Under the pieces are notes generated by a model that was given only the letters and a program-made list of their open reading frames with translations, did no database searches and was not told the DNA's origin. DNA of 22,223 nt from a bacterium (lineage in GTDB: Bacteria > CAIWAD01): the NCBI GenBank assembly GCA_030429345.1, contig JAUIFJ010000046.1, forward strand, positions 1-22,223, given 5' to 3'. The translations under genes and the position numbers were made by a program. This document shows positions 18,506 to 22,223 of the stretch, piece by piece (the stretch's first letter is position 1; each line of letters opens with the position of its first letter).

Positions 18506-19150
18506 ATGACGGAAACCCTGAATCTGGTCTCCATCAATCGCGGAAAAAGGGAGCGCCTGCACATCGGATCCGAGGAGGTGGAAACGGGCATCTGCAAACG
18601 ACCTGTCGCAGGGGAGGTGCGCGTCGGTACTCTGGGGCTGGAGGAGGACGCCGTCGTCAACACGGTTCACCACGGCGGACCGGACCAGGCGCTATACCTA
18701 TACAGCCTGGAGGACTACGCCTGGTGGTCCGAGGAGCTATTGCAGGACCTGCCCTGCGGCATTTTCGGCGAGAACCTGACCTTGTCCGGTTTCGGACCGC
18801 GCGCCCTGCGGATCGGCGACCGCCTGCGCCTCCGCGAAGTCCTGCTGGAAGTGTGCGCTCCCCGCGTGCCCTGCGCGACCTTCGGAGCGCGAATGAGGAT
18901 TCCGGGCTTCGTGAAACGCTTCGTCCAGGCCAGCCGACCGGGGGCCTATGCCCGCGTGCTCCAAACCGGCGTGATCCAGCAAGGCGACTCGGTCGAGCTC
19001 CTGCCGACGAAGGAGGATTATCCGACAGTGGTCGAGATCTTCGACCTGTGGCATTCAAAGACCCGGGATGCGGAAGCGATCCGCCGCGCTCTGGCGGCGC
19101 CCCTTGCGGTACGCACGCGGGCGGCCTGCGAACGGTGGTTGGGGGAGTAG
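18506..19150 (+). CDS. MOSC domain protein, YiiM-like
   Basis: This 214-residue protein of the MOSC (molybdenum cofactor sulfurase C-terminal) family is close in layout to E. coli YiiM (224), which reduces N-hydroxylated compounds such as 6-N-hydroxylaminopurine using Moco. Landmarks: HHGGPDQALYLYS (55-67), FGENL (87-91), the conserved Cys123 in APRVPCATF, expected to coordinate molybdenum, and a C-terminal three-helix segment (about 170-214). The ATG at 18506 was preferred (GGAGAG about 10 nt upstream; homology begins just after). ATG 18488 is in frame and also possible. The 217 bp since the response regulator hold no other gene, so it may have its own promoter. Confidence 0.9.
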   Translation: MTETLNLVSINRGKRERLHIGSEEVETGICKRPVAGEVRVGTLGLEEDAVVNTVHHGGPDQALYLYSLEDYAWWSEELLQDLPCGIFGENLTLSGFGPRALRIGDRLRLREVLLEVCAPRVPCATFGARMRIPGFVKRFVQASRPGAYARVLQTGVIQQGDSVELLPTKEDYPTVVEIFDLWHSKTRDAEAIRRALAAPLAVRTRAACERWLGE

Positions 19151-19152
19151 AG

Positions 19153-19195
19153 GAATTGCCCGGGGGCATCGCCCAGCTCACTCCGGGAGTAATTC
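19153..19195 (+). terminator. Possible structured terminator after the MOSC gene
   Basis: Nested inverted pairs GAATT/AATTC, CCCGG/CCGGG and GGGC/GCCC fold the region right after the stop at 19150. TCCTTCT follows, which is only moderately T-rich. The rest of 19196-19284 shows nothing recognisable. Confidence 0.35.
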
Positions 19196-19284
19196 TCCTT
19201 CTGGCGTGTTGCACAGGCCGCGCATTGCTATCCGGGCATCGGCTGTTCCGCGGCGAAACGACCAGCTGCCATCGACCTTAAGAC

Positions 19285-19455
19285 GCTTCGCCGATCTTGC
19301 AGACTTCACACCCAAAAAACAATCCGTGCATCCAGCAGCCGACGCAGAAGCCCAGGACGGCTTCCATTCCGGGCGGGCCTTCGTGGTCAGCACCGTGCCG
19401 ATCATGCCGGTGGGGCTCAGCGAGGATCTCCGGGTCGATGGCCCAACAGGATAGT
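19285..19455 (-). pseudogene. Degenerate DUF4395 gene copy with two internal deletions
   Basis: Three blocks align in order with the intact DUF4395 gene at 21528-22079: 19285-19366 with 21541-21622, 19361-19420 with 21756-21815, and 19424 to about 19455 with 21998 to about 22028. The offsets imply deletions of 139 and 179 bp, together 318 bp. The first junction lies at GGCTTCCA (19359-19366), which matches GGCCTCCA present at both ends of the missing segment (21615-21622 and 21754-21761). Translated fragments still read AIDPEI (intact AIGPEI), MIGTVLTTKARPEW and AVLGFCVGCWMHGLFFGCEV. The two membrane segments in the gaps are gone. A 64-codon frame from GTG 19472 remains open because the deletions sum to whole codons, but it has no ribosome binding site and its middle is out of register. 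Confidence 0.85.
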
Positions 19456-19521
19456 CCGGAATGCAAGTTCACTACCTGGCGAAGCTACTGCCATCCGCGC
19501 ACTGTGGTTGGAACAATCTCT

Positions 19522-19568
19522 CCCATTTGTAAGAAAAAACACCTACTATTTCTTACAATCTTAATGGG
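19522..19568 (+). promoter_or_regulatory. Inverted-repeat operator/promoter of the AbiE toxin-antitoxin genes
   Basis: TTGTAAGAAA at 19527-19536 is perfectly complementary to TTTCTTACAA at 19549-19558, separated by 12 nt. Outer CCCAT (19522-19526) also pairs with ATGGG (19564-19568). The right arm contains TACAAT, a good -10 candidate, and the region is much more AT-rich than the rest of the window. AbiEi antitoxins are known to bind inverted repeats at their own promoter and repress it; this site, 18 bp before the antitoxin start, fits that role. Confidence 0.75.
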
Positions 19569-19576
19569 AAGAACGA

Positions 19577-20191
19577 ATGGAATCAATTGAAAATAAAGTA
19601 CGTAAAAGGATCTATGGCATGGGGAGGGGCTGGGTATTTTCTCAAATCGACTTTGCTCACCTTGGATCCCGGTCAGCCATTGATCTTGCCTTGCATCGCC
19701 TGATGCGCAAAGGGACCATTCGACGAGTTCTGCGGGGGCTTTACGACTACCCGCGAACCAGTTCTCTGCTTGGCCAGGCCCTGGGTCCCGACATCCATCA
19801 GGCGGCACAGGCCCTGGCGCGGAAATTCGGCTGGCGGATTCAACCCAGCGGGCAAACCGCTTTGAACGTTCTAGGGCTATCCACGCAACTGCCGGGGCGC
19901 TACGTCTATCAATCCGATGGGCCCGGCCGAAGCTACCCGATTGGAAAACAGGAAGTGCGTTTCGAGCATACCGTTCTCAGGGAAGTCGGCTTCAAAAGGA
20001 TGGAAAGCGCCCTGCTTGTGAGCGCACTGAAGGTCCTAGGAGCCGATCGCGTGGATGCCACGATTGAAGCACAGCTCCGGGAATGGCTGAAGCCCAGCCT
20101 GCGAAAGCCTGTGCTCAAGGACACAAGCACCGTGCGGGGCTGGGTGCGTGAGATCCTGCGCCGGATCTGCCTGGAGGGCAAGAATGGATAG
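19577..20191 (+). CDS. AbiEi-family antitoxin (DUF6088-type), type IV toxin-antitoxin
   Basis: This 204-residue protein has an N-terminal winged-helix region (about 1-60: VFSQIDFAHLGSRSAIDLAL, RLMRKGTIRRVLRGLYDYPR), typical of AbiEi antitoxins, followed by the longer C-terminal antitoxin part with GQTALNVLGLSTQLP. In characterised AbiE systems this protein represses its own promoter and counters the toxin without binding it directly (type IV). GGGAA at 19566-19570 lies 6 nt before the ATG, and a strong inverted repeat sits just upstream. It overlaps the toxin gene by 8 nt. The family call rests on motif style plus its partner; the lower-GC 5' end suggests horizontal arrival. Confidence 0.88.
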   Translation: MESIENKVRKRIYGMGRGWVFSQIDFAHLGSRSAIDLALHRLMRKGTIRRVLRGLYDYPRTSSLLGQALGPDIHQAAQALARKFGWRIQPSGQTALNVLGLSTQLPGRYVYQSDGPGRSYPIGKQEVRFEHTVLREVGFKRMESALLVSALKVLGADRVDATIEAQLREWLKPSLRKPVLKDTSTVRGWVREILRRICLEGKNG

Positions 20192-21212
20192 GGTCGCCCG
20201 CCTGCCGGAAGCTGAACGGCGCGAGCTGTTCACGGAAACCGCCAACCAACGCGGTATGACACCGGGCATCGTGGAAAAGGACTTCTGGGTCTGCTGGGTG
20301 ATGGACCGCCTCTTCCGCTCTCCCCTGGGCGAGATCCTGCTCTTCAAGGGTGGAACCTCCCTCTCCAAGGTCTATGGCCTGATCGAGCGCTTCTCCGAAG
20401 ACATCGACCTGATCCTGGACCCGCAGGTCCTGGGGCTGGAATTGTCACACGGGCTTGAAGACCCTGGGAACCAGCGCTTGCAGGCATCGCGTCGATTTCG
20501 AAGACTCAACGCCGCCTACTTGCGGGAGCACCTGGTTCCTGCCTTGCGTACACACATAGGCGAACACTGTGAAGTCAAGGACCTGGCGGAGCGTGAGCCG
20601 GGGGAACACCCTCCTCAGGAGTTGAAGCTTCGTTACCCGGCCACTTTTCCTCCCGGTTATCAGACACCGGAGATCAAGCTGGAGATCAGTCCGCTGGCAC
20701 TGGCCTTGCCCTATGAGCATGCCAGCATTCAGCCCTACTCGGCGCAGAGCTTCCCCCGGCTTTTCGAGTGGGCGGAATGCCCCGTACGGGTCATCAAGGC
20801 AGTACAGACCTTCTGGGAAAAGGCGACCATTCTCCATACCCTGGCCCATTTGCCTGAAGATCGCTCCGTACCCCAGCACCACTCACGCCATTTCTACGAC
20901 ATTGCCCGACTGGCCAAAACGACTGTGAGACAACAGGCGCTGGATGCGCTGGTCCTGCTTCGGGAAGTGGCAGACTTCAAGGCGACCTACTATTCCCAGC
21001 CCGTCGCACGCTACGACCTGGCTCGTGATCCGCAAAGCCTGAAGTTGGTTCCCGGCACTCGTGTGCTTCGCGAACTGGAGCGCGACTACCGGAGTATGAG
21101 AGAAATGATCTACGGTGAAGTGCCGGACTTTCGCACCATTATCGACCAGCTTCGTGAGCTGGAAGCAGAAATCAACCAGTTGGAACTTCCCAACCCTGTG
21201 AGCCAGGAATAA
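20184..21212 (+). CDS. AbiEii-family nucleotidyltransferase toxin
   Basis: This 342-residue nucleotidyltransferase-fold toxin (PF08843-type) has the active-site signature FKGGTSLSKVYGLIERFSED followed by IDL: GGTS at 56-59 and DxD at 73-75. Further landmarks are KLEISP (165-170), a Lys-rich helix near VIKAVQTFWEKATIL, and SRHFYDIARL (234-243), the family's usual late motif. Known members bind GTP and stop growth; mycobacterial relatives (MenT) modify tRNA by adding nucleotides. It starts within the antitoxin gene with GGAGG at 20173-20177, 6 nt before the ATG. An upstream in-frame start at 20148 lies inside the antitoxin gene and lacks such a site. All catalytic residues seem present, so the toxin looks intact. 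Phage defence by abortive infection is the classic role. Confidence 0.92.
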   Translation: MDRVARLPEAERRELFTETANQRGMTPGIVEKDFWVCWVMDRLFRSPLGEILLFKGGTSLSKVYGLIERFSEDIDLILDPQVLGLELSHGLEDPGNQRLQASRRFRRLNAAYLREHLVPALRTHIGEHCEVKDLAEREPGEHPPQELKLRYPATFPPGYQTPEIKLEISPLALALPYEHASIQPYSAQSFPRLFEWAECPVRVIKAVQTFWEKATILHTLAHLPEDRSVPQHHSRHFYDIARLAKTTVRQQALDALVLLREVADFKATYYSQPVARYDLARDPQSLKLVPGTRVLRELERDYRSMREMIYGEVPDFRTIIDQLRELEAEINQLELPNPVSQE

Positions 21213-21236
21213 TCGACGACCCCGCTTGCCCCTTAG

Positions 21237-21362
21237 GCAGAAGGCTCTTCCGCCGACTTGATTGCACAGAACACCGTAAAGTTGAAAGCGCTGTTTCCCG
21301 AATTGGATTCAGAAACCAAGAAGGGCGTCGCCATCAACGAAGATGTGTTGGAAGCAGTGTAA
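21237..21362 (+). pseudogene. N-terminal relic resembling a type III Mod DNA-methyltransferase
   Basis: A short frame (open after the TAG at 21234-21236, possible TTG start at 21258, stop TAA 21360-21362) encodes ADLIAQNTVKLKALFPEL, then DSETKKGVAINEDVLEAV. From memory this matches the start of many type III restriction Mod proteins (pattern: N.EKLK.LFPE...EG....D.L...L), which normally continue for 500 or more residues. No catalytic motif is present. The remaining gene-free sequence (21213-21236 and 21363-21527) shows no further recognisable piece. It lies 25 bp after the AbiEii toxin. Short length makes the match tentative. Confidence 0.45.
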
Positions 21363-21527
21363 TGAGTCGAGCCACCCTGATGACTTCTCAATTCCTGTAT
21401 CCAACGATCAGATGCTAGCAGGTCAAAATGATTCAGATGGAAGGAAAGCCAGCAGCGAATCTGTGCTCTCTGGAAGATGTCCTACAGACGCCTGCACTTC
21501 GAGCGGGCGCTCTACAGGTGCCGGAGC

Positions 21528-22079
21528 CTACTCGTAGCGCGGCTCGCCGATCCTGCAGACCTCGCAGCCGAAGAACAGTCCATGCATCCAGCAGCCGACG
21601 CAGAAGCCAAGGACGGCCTCCAGCCAGGTCAGCGCGAAGCAGGCGCCCAGGACGGCAAGCAGCCAGACCGTCGAGAACCCCAGCCACCAGAAAGTGAAAC
21701 AGGTGAGGCCAAGCGCCGCCCCCAGGCTCCAGGCGAAACGCTTGGGCTTGACGGGCCTCCACTCCGGGCGGGCCTTCATCGTCAACGCCGTGCCGATCAT
21801 CCCGGTCGGACTGAGGGGCGTCAGGCCGAAAAGGGCCGTTATGACCATATCGAAGATCACATAGGGGCCGACATAGCGGACGGGGTCCCACTCCGGCTTG
21901 ACCAGCAGGATCAGGATCGTCGCCGAACTGAGGATGTTCAGCAACCCGGCGCGGGCGCGTGTGGCGGTCTCGTTGATCCGCCGGTCGCATTCGCCGGGGA
22001 TCTCCGGGCCGATGGCCAGCAGGGGAGTGGTGAAGAAGCTGTGATAGGTGTAGGGGTTGGTGGAGTTGGGCATATGCAT
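21528..22079 (-). CDS. DUF4395 family membrane protein
   Basis: This 183-residue integral membrane protein has about four hydrophobic segments (LLNILSSATILILL; YVIFDMVITALFGL; SLGAALGLTCFTFWWLGF; and VWLLAVLGACFALTWLEAVL) and the family landmarks I-N-E near the N-terminus, PKRFAW before the third segment, and a Cys-rich end with GFCVGCWMHGLFFGCEVC. No biochemical function is established for DUF4395; the paired cysteines hint at redox or metal roles, which is inference. The start at 22079 was chosen because GAGG lies 5 nt upstream on the - strand; ATG 22073 is the alternative. It is one of only two - strand coding sequences seen, the other being its own degenerate copy at 19285-19455. Confidence 0.88.
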   Translation of the reverse strand: MHMPNSTNPYTYHSFFTTPLLAIGPEIPGECDRRINETATRARAGLLNILSSATILILLVKPEWDPVRYVGPYVIFDMVITALFGLTPLSPTGMIGTALTMKARPEWRPVKPKRFAWSLGAALGLTCFTFWWLGFSTVWLLAVLGACFALTWLEAVLGFCVGCWMHGLFFGCEVCRIGEPRYE

Positions 22080-22223
22080 CCAAGCCTCATGAACTGATTT
22101 TTCAGGCCGAATATAAGGTCCATGAAGAACCACTGGTGGGTTGAGTCCGTAGATTTGTGCAAAAGCAGCTAAGCCCTTGAAAAAGGAAGGGCCATGGCCT
22201 TCTTTAGTGGTGCATAACCAAAT
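22080..22223. other. Upstream region of the DUF4395 gene, to the window edge
   Basis: No gene is visible. On the - strand a TATATT hexamer lies about 40 bp before the DUF4395 start but lacks a good -35 partner. Around GGCCATGGCC near 22190-22199 a short imperfect hairpin is followed, on the - strand, by CCTTCCTTTTT. It could be a weak terminator for a - strand gene right of the window. Confidence 0.3.

Noticed and set aside
21343-21537. Short + strand frames between the Mod-like relic and the DUF4395 gene
   Set aside because: Compositionally unconvincing and no motif recognised. Some may be further pieces of a lost gene, but nothing supports a specific call.
21477-22097. + strand open frame opposite the DUF4395 gene
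   Set aside because: The - strand frame has clear membrane segments and family motifs. The + strand frame is charged, low-complexity and without a domain.

Overview
The window is GC-rich bacterial DNA from an organism with a Gram-negative type of envelope. It has lipoprotein solute-binding proteins, an ABC importer, a secreted protein with DxDxDGDxD (FG-GAP/VCBS) repeats, and a C-terminal PNPFNP module of the FlgD-Ig / type IX sorting kind. That last module is typical of the Fibrobacteres-Chlorobi-Bacteroidetes superphylum and related uncultured GC-rich phyla. This is an inference from style; no ribosomal or taxonomic marker is present. Almost all genes are on the + strand, and most have a clear GGAG-type ribosome binding site.

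Positions 1-312 hold a 12-bp tandem repeat that runs off the left edge. Positions 434-9453 form a six-gene peptide-import locus: two paralogous lipoprotein binding proteins, two permeases that resemble YejB and YejE of the microcin C/oligopeptide importer, and two separate ATPases (OppD/DppD- and OppF/DppF-like) in place of the fused YejF. The YejB-like permease carries a large charged, coiled-coil-like insertion after its first membrane helix.

Positions 9454-9964 are a non-coding block of repeats: a hexamer microsatellite, four degenerate direct repeats and two mirror-oriented 19-nt hairpins. It abuts the TTG start of a CaCA-family Na+/Ca2+ exchanger gene, which overlaps a DinB-fold gene. 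Next come class II fumarase (fumC) with a strong terminator, a 1027-residue secreted beta-propeller-type protein, a PAS-PAS histidine kinase overlapping a single-domain response regulator, and a YiiM-like MOSC protein.

The right end (19151-22223) is accessory DNA. An AbiE-type toxin-antitoxin pair (AbiEi antitoxin, AbiEii nucleotidyltransferase) sits behind a 10-bp-arm inverted repeat that is probably its autoregulatory operator. It is followed by a 34-codon relic that resembles the N-terminus of a type III Mod methyltransferase. The pair lies between an intact DUF4395 membrane-protein gene (21528-22079, - strand) and a second, degenerate copy of that gene (19285-19455, - strand) with two internal deletions, one of them at an 8-bp direct repeat. 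This looks like a small, decaying defence island.

The strongest candidates for something undescribed are the YejB insertion together with the doubled binding proteins, the repeat block at 9467-9964, and the AbiE cassette between directly repeated DUF4395 sequences.
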